Source: JANWHZ01 sp035758575 | GTDB taxonomy: Bacteria > Patescibacteriota > Saccharimonadia > Saccharimonadales > UBA4665 | Reading direction: 5' to 3' | Length of the DNA: 64,000 bases | Assembly: GCA_035758575.1 (NCBI GenBank) | Contig: DASTXH010000066.1 | Coordinates: 6,651-70,650 of the forward strand | Part shown: piece after piece, positions 58,001 through 64,000 of the stretch | Layout: each line of letters starts with the position of its first letter | Numbering within the stretch: the stretch's first letter is position 1 | The notes under the pieces: generated by a model | What the model was told of the DNA's origin: nothing | The model's database searches: none | The model's input: the letters and a program-made list of their open reading frames with translations, nothing else | Position numbers and translations under genes: made by a program

Positions 58001-58039
58001 ATTGTATAACCTTTAGCACTCCCCCGTCAAGACTGCCAA
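58001..58039 (-). promoter_or_regulatory. CIRCE-like operator and promoter of hrcA-grpE
   Basis: TTAGCACTC-N9-GACTGCCAA (58013-58039), a CIRCE with two mismatches in one arm. On the minus strand: -35 TTGACG (58025-58030), an 18-nt spacer and -10 TACAAT (58001-58006). The weaker operator suits autoregulation. Confidence 0.85.
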
Positions 58040-58061
58040 AATATCGGCCTTACAGAAATTA

Positions 58062-58089
58062 AGACAGCCCCTCCATGAAGGGGCTGTCT
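58062..58089 (-). terminator. Hairpin after nusA, probable terminator
   Basis: AGACAGCCCC and GGGGCTGTCT form a 10-bp perfect stem around an 8-nt loop. On the minus strand it is followed by TTAATTTC, a weak T-run. It lies about 90 bp after the nusA stop, between a branched structure and the hrcA promoter. Confidence 0.65.
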
Positions 58090-58092
58090 CGG

Positions 58093-58194
58093 GAAGAGCA
58101 GCGACCGGTTCGCCTTGGCGAACTCGGCTTAGCCGAGAGGAGCGACGAGAAACCCCTTTGGGGTGTCTCGTGGCCGCTACTCCCCGTGCTCTTC
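58093..58194. repeat. Branched inverted-repeat structure at the nusA 3' end
   Basis: An outer stem (GAAGAGCA 58093-58100 with TGCTCTTC 58187-58194, extended by GCG/CGC) encloses three hairpins. These are GTTCGCC-TT-GGCGAAC (58108-58123), CTCGGCT-T-AGCCGAG (58123-58137) and ACGAGA...TCTCGT around CCCC/GGGG (58145-58171). One arm lies within the nusA coding end. Function unknown. Confidence 0.6.
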
Positions 58195-59337
58195 GATGGT
58201 CTTCAGCAAGCTATCTTCCAGCTCGCTCTTTTTCTTGAGCTTTGGTGCGTGGGCCGCAGGCGCCGGGGTGGCGACAACTGCTTCCGGCTTAGCGGGCGTT
58301 TTGTCAGCTTCAATATCCAGCTCGTAGCCAGTCAGCTTGCTGGCCAGACGCACGTTCTGCCCGTTGCGGCCGATAGCGATGCTGAGCTGGTCTTCCGGTA
58401 CGATAACGCGGGCCTTCTGCTGTGAGCCGTCGATAACGACATCGCTCACCTTGGTTGGGCTCAATGCGTTCTTGATGTAGGTGACAGGGTCGGCGTTCCA
58501 GATAACGATGTCAATCTTTTCCTGTTCGCCGACTTCGCTCATTACCGCATTGACGCGCGTACCATGGCCACCAACGAACGTGCCGACGGCATCAACGCCC
58601 TGCACGTTGCTAAACACCGCAATCTTGCTGCGTACGCCGGCTTCACGGGCGATGCCCTTGATCTCTACGGCGCCGCTTTCCATTTCGGGCACTTCAGCGC
58701 GGAACAGCCATTCGATGAACTGGATGTTGCCGCGGGAAACGACCAGTTGCGGACCGCGCGGGCCACGTTCTACATCTTTCAAATACACCTTGATGCGCTG
58801 GCCAGGATAGTAGTGCTCGCCCTGGATCTGCTCGCTGCGCGGCATGATGCCCTGCGCGCGGCCCAGGTCGATGCGTACGATGTTGCCCTCTACGCGGGAT
58901 ACCAGCGCGTTGATAACAGTGCCGATCTTATCCTGGAACTCTTCCATCACAATCTCGCGCTCGGCTTCACGCAGGCGCTGCAGCACCACCTGCTTGGCGG
59001 TCTGGGCGGCAACACGGCCAAAATTCTGTACATCTTCGTGGATTTCCACGGTTTCGCCGATAGCTGCGTTCTTGCGCATTACTTGGGCGTCTTTCAGCGA
59101 GATCTCGAAAGCAGGATTTTCTACCTCTTCTACGATCTCTTTGGTAACGAAGGCATCGACATCGCCGGTGTTCAGGTTCATGCTAACACGCACTTCCTGC
59201 TCACGGTCGCCATAGTCGCGGCGATACGCGGCAGCCAGGGCTTGCTCTACAATTTCCTGCACAGTTGCTTCGGGCAAATTTTTCTCGGTGGCCAAGGCTT
59301 TGATAGCCACGGCCAATTGCTTAAAGTCTAATTCCAT
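58177..59337 (-). CDS. nusA: Transcription termination/antitermination factor NusA
   Basis: NusA binds RNA polymerase and modulates pausing, termination and antitermination. Of 386 residues from the ATG on 59335-59337 (MELDFKQLAVAIKALA), it has the N-terminal polymerase-binding domain (1-130), S1 domain (ALVSRVEGNIVRIDLGRAQG, about 140-200) and KH1-KH2 (GVRSKIAVFSN, VGGHGTRVNAVMSEV, IAIGRNGQNVRLASKLTG). A short lysine- and alanine-rich tail lacks the acidic repeats of enterobacteria. The upstream in-frame extension was rejected because a strong promoter lies within it. Monocistronic, with a promoter at 59426-59454. Confidence 0.97.
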   Translation of the reverse strand: MELDFKQLAVAIKALATEKNLPEATVQEIVEQALAAAYRRDYGDREQEVRVSMNLNTGDVDAFVTKEIVEEVENPAFEISLKDAQVMRKNAAIGETVEIHEDVQNFGRVAAQTAKQVVLQRLREAEREIVMEEFQDKIGTVINALVSRVEGNIVRIDLGRAQGIMPRSEQIQGEHYYPGQRIKVYLKDVERGPRGPQLVVSRGNIQFIEWLFRAEVPEMESGAVEIKGIAREAGVRSKIAVFSNVQGVDAVGTFVGGHGTRVNAVMSEVGEQEKIDIVIWNADPVTYIKNALSPTKVSDVVIDGSQQKARVIVPEDQLSIAIGRNGQNVRLASKLTGYELDIEADKTPAKPEAVVATPAPAAHAPKLKKKSELEDSLLKTIEEHGE

Positions 59338-59390
59338 TTGTTTGTCTCCATTCTCTTTTATTGTACCGTACGTGCCGGATGCGGGATATG

Positions 59391-59416
59391 AAAAAGTCCG
59401 ACTCATGCGGCCGGAC
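59391..59416 (-). promoter_or_regulatory. Terminator-like hairpin in the nusA leader
   Basis: On the minus strand, GTCCG and CGGAC (59396-59416) enclose an 11-nt loop and are followed directly by TTTTT (59391-59395). It begins only a few bases after the predicted transcription start. It could attenuate nusA, or simply stabilise the 5' end. Confidence 0.4.
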
Positions 59417-59425
59417 AACAGTGCA

Positions 59426-59454
59426 AGTATACCTGGCGCGTCCGTATCTGTCAA
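59426..59454 (-). promoter_or_regulatory. Promoter of nusA
   Basis: On the minus strand: perfect -35 TTGACA (59449-59454), a 17-nt spacer and -10 TATACT (59426-59431). This is the best promoter match in the window. Start near 59419, about 80 nt before nusA. Confidence 0.85.
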
Positions 59455-59469
59455 CCGAGGGGAAGCTCA

Positions 59470-59478
59470 TGATACACT
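59470..59478 (+). promoter_or_regulatory. Extended -10 of the aminopeptidase gene
   Basis: TGA followed by TACACT (59473-59478) gives an extended -10 with no clear -35. It is divergent from the nusA promoter and lies 16 bp beyond it, so the two may compete. Start would be near 59485. Confidence 0.5.
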
Positions 59479-59545
59479 ATATACAAGATTAGAGGGTACA
59501 AGCCGCGGTGATGCGGCAGCCCATATGGTAAAGGAGCCGCTTGCT

Positions 59546-62143
59546 ATGCCCGCATCTGTCCGCCGCCTATACACTGAGCTAAAACCATCGTCGTACGAGC
59601 TAACGATTGCACCCAACGCCGAAACGCTAACATTTCAGGGCGAGATTGTAGTGCGCCTAAAAAAGACCGGCCGGCCCAGCCAGCGCATCACCTTTCATCA
59701 GCATGGACTAAAAGTAGAATCAGCGCGAATCGTCTACCACGAGAAGAAGGGCGAACGGGAATTGCCGGTAACACGCATCAACAACCAAAATTCGCTGGAT
59801 GAAGTACGCCTGCACACCGACGCAATGGTATACAGTGGCGAATATGAGGTACACATGCACTTCAGCAGCATCATTGAACGCAATCTGACCGGCCTATACC
59901 CCAGCTACTTCACCGCGGATGACAAAGAGCACATCCTGCTGACCACCCAGTTCGAGAGCCATTACGCACGGCAGATGTTCCCTTGCATCGACGAGCCCGA
60001 AGCCAAAGCCACTTTTACCCTTACGGTAATCGCGCCAAAAGACGATGTCGTACTATCTAACACCCCTGTTGCCGGGGAAACGCCATATACTGGCGATCTA
60101 TGGCCAACATCTGCCGGGGAATTACGCAGCGTAACATTCCAGCAGACGCCGCGCATGTCTACTTACTTGCTGGCCATGGCAATCGGCAAGATGCATAGCC
60201 GCAGCACCAAAACGGCGCGCGGCACGGACGTGTCGGTGTGGGGCACCATCGCCCAACCCGCCGAAGCATTCGACTTTGCACTGGATGCGGCCAAGCGCTC
60301 CATTGAATTCTTTGAGAACTACTTTGGCGTGCCATATCCCCTGCCAAAATCCGACCACCTGGCCCTACCGGACTTCAGCAGCGGCGCTATGGAAAACTGG
60401 GGGCTCATCGTATACCGCGAGCGCGTACTGCTGGCCTATCCCAACGAAGCTGCGCAATCCACTAAGGAAACCATCGCATCAGTCGTGGCCCACGAGGTGT
60501 CGCACCAATGGTTCGGTAACCTGGTTACCATGCGCTGGTGGAACGACCTATGGTTGAACGAAAGCTTTGCCAACGTGATGGAATACGAGGCGCCGGCCAA
60601 GCTGTTCCCCGAATGGAACATGTGGGATGAGTTCGTAGCCAATGAGGGCATTGCCGCGCTACGCCGTGACGCCCAAAAGGGTATCCAGGCTATCAAGACC
60701 GAGGTGCACCATCCGGATGAGATAAACACCCTATTTGACCCGTCTATCGTATACGCCAAGGGCGGACGCCTGATAAACATGTTGAAAGTGCACATCGGCG
60801 AACCGGCCTTCCAAAAGGGCTTGGCCGCGTACTTCAAGAAACATGCCTATGGCAATACTGCCGGCAGTGACTTATGGGATGCTATGCAGCATGCCAGCAA
60901 CACCGACGTAGGTGCGTTCATGAATCCGTGGATTGAGCAATCCAACTTCCCGGTGGTTACTGTTGCCCAAGCCGGCCGCGACATCGTAATCACCCAGAAG
61001 CATTTTACGGAAAGCGACGAAGGCACCGACAAACGGCTGTGGCCGGTGCCGCTATTCGCCGGCCGCAGTGACCTTCCTGACCGCCTGGACGGCGGCGTAC
61101 TTCACCGCAAGCTGACATCGGAAGACTTCGTAATACTGAACCAAGGCTCAGCCGGCCACTACCTGGTACGCTACGAAAGCCCCGAACACCGCGCCCATTT
61201 AGCCGACCTCGTACGGAACGGAAAACTCAGCGTCAGCGACCGCCTGATGCTGTTAAACGGCGCAGCCATGCTGGCCAAAGCCGGTTACCAGCCCTTCGGC
61301 GACGTGTTGGAACTAGTAGGGGCGTATGCGGACGAGGACAACGAATCCGTATGGGGTATCATCTCGTTGGTCGTCAGCGAGGCCCGGCGCTTCATTGACC
61401 TGGACGAGTCGCTAGAGGCTACCATCAAACAATTCATAGGCCGGATGATCCAAAAGCAATACACACGCCTGGGCTGGGAAGAGCGCGAAAACGAATCCGC
61501 CTCAGACCAAAAGCTGCGCGCAACTATCATCGCCCTAGGGGTATACGCCGAAGACAAGGCTATCTTGGCCGAGGCGCTGCGCCGCTTTGCAGCCTACCAG
61601 CAAGACGCCAGCAACCTGAATCCCGAGCTGCGCAGCATTGTCATGGGCGCTGCCGTACGGCATGGCGCCCCAGAGGTCACAGCCGAACTGTTACAGCTGC
61701 ACGACAGCACCAGCAATGCTGACCTACGATCAGACATCTGCGCCGCCCTAACCGTTACTGAACGCACCGACGACGCAACACTGCTGCTCAACCGCCTCAC
61801 CGACCCCAAGCTGGTAAAGCCGCAAGATGCCGACTACTGGTTGTTTTACCTTATCCGCAACCGACACACCCGCGCAAACGCCTGGGACTGGATGGTAGCG
61901 CATTGGAATTGGGTAATAGAGACCTACAGCGGCGACAAATCGTACGACGATTTTCCCCGCTACACCGCATCTGCCTGCAATACCGAAGCGTGGGCCGACA
62001 AATACGAAGCATTCTTCGCCCCTAAGCAGTCCGACATCACCCTAAAACGCAACATAGCCGTTGCGTTGTCTGAGATACAGACCCGCGTCCGCTGGCTACG
62101 GCGCGACCTGCCAAGCGTACAGGCATTCTTCACGCATCAATAG
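59546..62143 (+). CDS. M1-family aminopeptidase
   Basis: A zinc metallopeptidase removing N-terminal residues from peptides. The 865-residue product starts at the ATG on 59546 (MPASVRRLYTELKPSSYEL), preceded by AAAGGAG with 9-nt spacing; longer in-frame starts run through the promoter. The substrate-binding GAMENWGLIVYRE is near residue 280. The HExxH zinc site is AHEVSHQWFGN near 315, followed 18 residues later by the third ligand in LWLNESFANVMEYE. The C-terminal helical ERAP1-like domain covers about 540-860. No signal peptide, so cytoplasmic. It resembles the tricorn-interacting-factor and puromycin-sensitive-type group in length and motif context. Confidence 0.95.
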   Translation: MPASVRRLYTELKPSSYELTIAPNAETLTFQGEIVVRLKKTGRPSQRITFHQHGLKVESARIVYHEKKGERELPVTRINNQNSLDEVRLHTDAMVYSGEYEVHMHFSSIIERNLTGLYPSYFTADDKEHILLTTQFESHYARQMFPCIDEPEAKATFTLTVIAPKDDVVLSNTPVAGETPYTGDLWPTSAGELRSVTFQQTPRMSTYLLAMAIGKMHSRSTKTARGTDVSVWGTIAQPAEAFDFALDAAKRSIEFFENYFGVPYPLPKSDHLALPDFSSGAMENWGLIVYRERVLLAYPNEAAQSTKETIASVVAHEVSHQWFGNLVTMRWWNDLWLNESFANVMEYEAPAKLFPEWNMWDEFVANEGIAALRRDAQKGIQAIKTEVHHPDEINTLFDPSIVYAKGGRLINMLKVHIGEPAFQKGLAAYFKKHAYGNTAGSDLWDAMQHASNTDVGAFMNPWIEQSNFPVVTVAQAGRDIVITQKHFTESDEGTDKRLWPVPLFAGRSDLPDRLDGGVLHRKLTSEDFVILNQGSAGHYLVRYESPEHRAHLADLVRNGKLSVSDRLMLLNGAAMLAKAGYQPFGDVLELVGAYADEDNESVWGIISLVVSEARRFIDLDESLEATIKQFIGRMIQKQYTRLGWEERENESASDQKLRATIIALGVYAEDKAILAEALRRFAAYQQDASNLNPELRSIVMGAAVRHGAPEVTAELLQLHDSTSNADLRSDICAALTVTERTDDATLLLNRLTDPKLVKPQDADYWLFYLIRNRHTRANAWDWMVAHWNWVIETYSGDKSYDDFPRYTASACNTEAWADKYEAFFAPKQSDITLKRNIAVALSEIQTRVRWLRRDLPSVQAFFTHQ

Positions 62144-62477
62144 CCTCCACGAAAGCCGCCACCGCAAAGTCCGCGCCGCTTACTTCAAGCCCCGCCAACA
62201 CTGTTTCGCCCGGCCAATCATGAGCCGCCAGCCACGTATTGGCCGCATAGTGCATCTGGCGTTGTTTTGCGGCGGTGATGTACTCCAGACCGCCGCCCTG
62301 GCGGGTGCTGGCGCGGTACTTTACCTCAACAAAATATAAGCATGGCCCTTTTTTGGCGATAATATCTATCTCGCACTGTGGCATGCGGAAATTGCGCTCA
62401 ACTATTGCAAAGCCGTGCCGTGCCAAATAATCTGCGGCCGCGTCCTCCGCGCGACGTCCGGTATCAGTCGCCGACAC
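62130..62477 (-). CDS. yraN: UPF0102 (YraN) nuclease-fold protein
   Basis: A 115-residue protein of the YraN/UPF0102 family, predicted to have an endonuclease-like fold. Signatures: GRRAEDAAADYLARHGFAIV and RNFRMPQCEIDIIAKKGPCL followed by FVEVKYRAS, the D-ExK-type active site. The start is GTG on 62475-62477, inside the rnhB 3' end (14-bp overlap). The pairing rnhB-yraN is common. The 3' end overlaps the convergent aminopeptidase gene by 14 bp. Confidence 0.92.
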   Translation of the reverse strand: MSATDTGRRAEDAAADYLARHGFAIVERNFRMPQCEIDIIAKKGPCLYFVEVKYRASTRQGGGLEYITAAKQRQMHYAANTWLAAHDWPGETVLAGLEVSGADFAVAAFVEAIDA

Positions 62478-63039
62478 TAGCCGTATCCGTTAGCAACCGC
62501 AAAGGCTGGAAACTGCGCCTATGCAGCAGGCAGGGCCCGTGTTCGGAAAGGGCCAGACGGTGCGCCAGCGTGCCGTATCCCACGTGGCTTTCAAAACCGT
62601 ACGCTGGAAACTGCGCCGCCTGTTCGCGCATATAGGCATCGCGCGCCACTTTGGCGATGATGCTGGCGGCACTCACCGCCGGTACCATGGCATCGGCCTT
62701 TACGATAGCCCGCGCATTCGGCAGATCTGCCAAAAAATTATAATTACCGTCTATGATAATCTGATCGTACGCAGTTGTAATCTCGGCAAGTGCGCGCCGG
62801 TAAGCCAGCCGTACCGCCGCAGTCAGACCCACTTCGTCCAGCTCGTCCGGCGCAACCCAGCCTAAACCATAGACGACCGCCCGGCGGCGGATCACCGCGT
62901 CCAACGCCTCGCGGGTTTTGCGCGTCAACTGTTTAGAATCGCGTACACCCGGTATAGCCCGCTTCAAAATTACAGCGCCAGCCACCAGTGGCCCCGCCCA
63001 GCAACCCCTTCCTACTTCGTCTATACCTAAAACGACCAT
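62464..63039 (-). CDS. rnhB: Ribonuclease HII
   Basis: Removes ribonucleotides and RNA from RNA-DNA hybrids. Of 191 residues, the signature VVLGIDEVGRGCWAGPLVAG (residues 2-21) includes the catalytic Asp-Glu pair. It is followed by RDSKQLTRKTREAL, IIIDGNYNF (third aspartate) and KADAMVPAVSAASIIAKVAR with the fourth. Length is typical. It lies between rplS and yraN, a frequent arrangement. Confidence 0.96.
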   Translation of the reverse strand: MVVLGIDEVGRGCWAGPLVAGAVILKRAIPGVRDSKQLTRKTREALDAVIRRRAVVYGLGWVAPDELDEVGLTAAVRLAYRRALAEITTAYDQIIIDGNYNFLADLPNARAIVKADAMVPAVSAASIIAKVARDAYMREQAAQFPAYGFESHVGYGTLAHRLALSEHGPCLLHRRSFQPLRLLTDTASVGD

Positions 63040-63085
63040 AGGCTTATTGTAACCTATGGTCGTTAGTGTTCAAGTAGGTAGAAAA

Positions 63086-63610
63086 CTACTTGGTAGCTTC
63101 TTGGTGGCGGGCCTGCACAGCGGCGGCCTTGGCATCCAGCTCGGCTTCTTCGGCGGCTTTCTTAGCCAGCTCGGCTTCTGCTTCCTTAGCAGATTCAGCC
63201 TTCAGCTTCTCTTCCTCGGCTTCGGCAGCTTCGTCGTGAACAGCATTTACTGCATTGCGGTCAAAGTCTACGCCAGTCATGCGGGCTGCCTTACCGGTAC
63301 GGTTGCGCATGAAGCTGAGGTAGTTGCGGCGCACTTTGCTGCGCTTAGTAACTTCCACCTTCAGCACAAGTGGGCTGTGGAGCAAAAAGCTCTTTTCTAC
63401 ACCTACGCCACTGGCAATGCGCCGGACGGTGATAGTGCTAGTATGGCTGCCTTTGCGGCCGGCGTGGATCACCAGACCCTGGAAGATCTGAACGCGCTCT
63501 TTGTTGCCTTCACGGACGCGCTGATGTACGCGGACGGTGTCGCCAGATTGCACATCTGCAACGGCAGGCTTCTTGAACGTATTTGCGATTGATTGAGTAA
63601 CACTTTGCAT
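63086..63610 (-). CDS. rplS: 50S ribosomal protein L19 with long C-terminal tail
   Basis: L19 is at the subunit interface near the aminoacyl-tRNA site. Residues 1-112 are the family domain: GDTVRVHQRVREGNKERVQI, FQGLVIHAGRKGSHTSTITV, GVGVEKSFLLHSP and RRNYLSFMRNRTGKAAR. About 60 residues of alternating alanine, glutamate and lysine follow, giving 174 residues against the normal 110-120. The tail looks like a long helix, similar in style to the extension on L23. It precedes rnhB. Confidence 0.96.
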   Translation of the reverse strand: MQSVTQSIANTFKKPAVADVQSGDTVRVHQRVREGNKERVQIFQGLVIHAGRKGSHTSTITVRRIASGVGVEKSFLLHSPLVLKVEVTKRSKVRRNYLSFMRNRTGKAARMTGVDFDRNAVNAVHDEAAEAEEEKLKAESAKEAEAELAKKAAEEAELDAKAAAVQARHQEATK

Positions 63611-64000
63611 ATCTGATATACATTACATCATTTGGCCTCGAGAAGCAAGCATTTTTCCTCTTGGATGCTCCTGTCGGCCAAGAACCAGCCCGCTGTATTC
63701 ACTCCATCCTTAACGGTCAGCCCCAGTGTGCCGCAGGCACACCCTGTTCTTCTGCCGCGTCGTATTGTCAGCTTCGCCATCCTTCGTGCTTATTCCGTTC
63801 AAGTCTGCCACTACCCATGGCGGGCCCTTGCTACTTTTTGCATGATCAAAAAGTATCCAAAAAGATCAAGGCTAGCTCCACCCTCTCGGGTGCAGGTTGA
63901 TGCTCGCTACAACCGGCCCAACAACTCGTCGCGTTGGCTCCTCAAACAGAGTTGGGCCGCCGTAGGAAGTTGTAGCGAGCACGAACATGCACGCCGGGAA
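63611..64000. other. Non-coding stretch with inverted repeats
   Basis: A 390-bp region upstream of rplS with no convincing gene. It holds GTGTGCC-gca-GGCACAC (about 63730-63746), the perfect inverted repeat TACTTTTTG-N6-CAAAAAGTA (63832-63855) and a long hairpin at 63901-63981. In the latter, the outer arms TGCTCGCTACAAC / GTTGTAGCGAGCA are a perfect 13 bp and the inner arms CGGCCC / GGGCCG continue the stem. The rplS promoter should lie in its left end (weak TTGCTT-17-TAATGT). No tRNA or known RNA recognised. Confidence 0.55.

Noticed and set aside
1..64000. Recoding of TGA as glycine, as in some CPR lineages
   Set aside because: clpC, the PBP gene and rnhB end properly at TGA with normal protein lengths, and no family protein here needs TGA read-through.

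Overview
This 64-kb window is a bacterial chromosome segment, most likely from a Candidate Phyla Radiation organism and probably Candidatus Saccharibacteria (TM7). I infer this from gene content and have not tested it with a phylogeny. The evidence: rplO abuts rpsE with no L30 gene between them, a CPR trait; TGA is used as an ordinary stop (clpC, the PBP gene), which argues against Gracilibacteria and Absconditabacteria; HrcA is compact; translation proteins are divergent; and nothing encodes an outer membrane. Genes are dense, and most lie on the minus strand.

Layout. Read in the minus direction, positions 29156 to 1 hold one giant information-processing block: rpoB-rpoC, then the str operon (rpsL, rpsG, a 120-aa unknown, fusA, a small frameshifted ORF, tuf), then rpsJ, then rplC to rpsK (the S10, spc and alpha operons joined). 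Two insertions break the classical order. A plus-strand nucleotidyltransferase and APH-like kinase pair plus a GT4 glycosyltransferase sits between tuf and rpsJ. A HAD phosphatase and a small membrane protein sit between rpsJ and rplC. rpsJ has its own promoter and terminator, so the S10 operon is split. adk and map are absent between secY and infA.

Positions 29.4-34.1 kb hold an unknown gene with an elaborate palindromic promoter, clpP, tig, hisS and a SemiSWEET-like transporter. Positions 34.1-34.8 kb hold tRNA-Leu(UAG) followed by an array of three roughly 180-bp units, each starting with a copy of the tRNA 3' end and ending in a terminator. Positions 34.9-44.2 kb hold a membrane protein, recG, a methyltransferase, tyrS, a class A penicillin-binding protein and radA.

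Positions 44.4-53.9 kb are the most unusual region. A 2,584-residue secreted Rhs/YD-repeat polymorphic toxin carries PA14 and bulb-lectin modules and ends in a colicin-E5-like tRNase domain. It is followed by overlapping small genes that are immunity candidates. Positions 54-63.6 kb hold the proteostasis genes clpC, grpE and hrcA, then nusA, an M1 aminopeptidase, yraN, rnhB and rplS.

How the parts work together. RNA polymerase, NusA, the ribosomal proteins and the elongation factors form the expression core. clpP, clpC and hrcA-grpE each carry a CIRCE operator laid over the promoter -35 box, so HrcA probably controls the Clp protease. The lectin-bearing toxin suits an epibiotic or competitive lifestyle. 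Several core proteins deviate at usually invariant residues: the beta-prime subunit has lost both zinc sites and most trigger-loop residues, EF-G has altered G4 and G5 guanine-recognition motifs, L36 has no cysteines, and S12 has proline at the K87 position.
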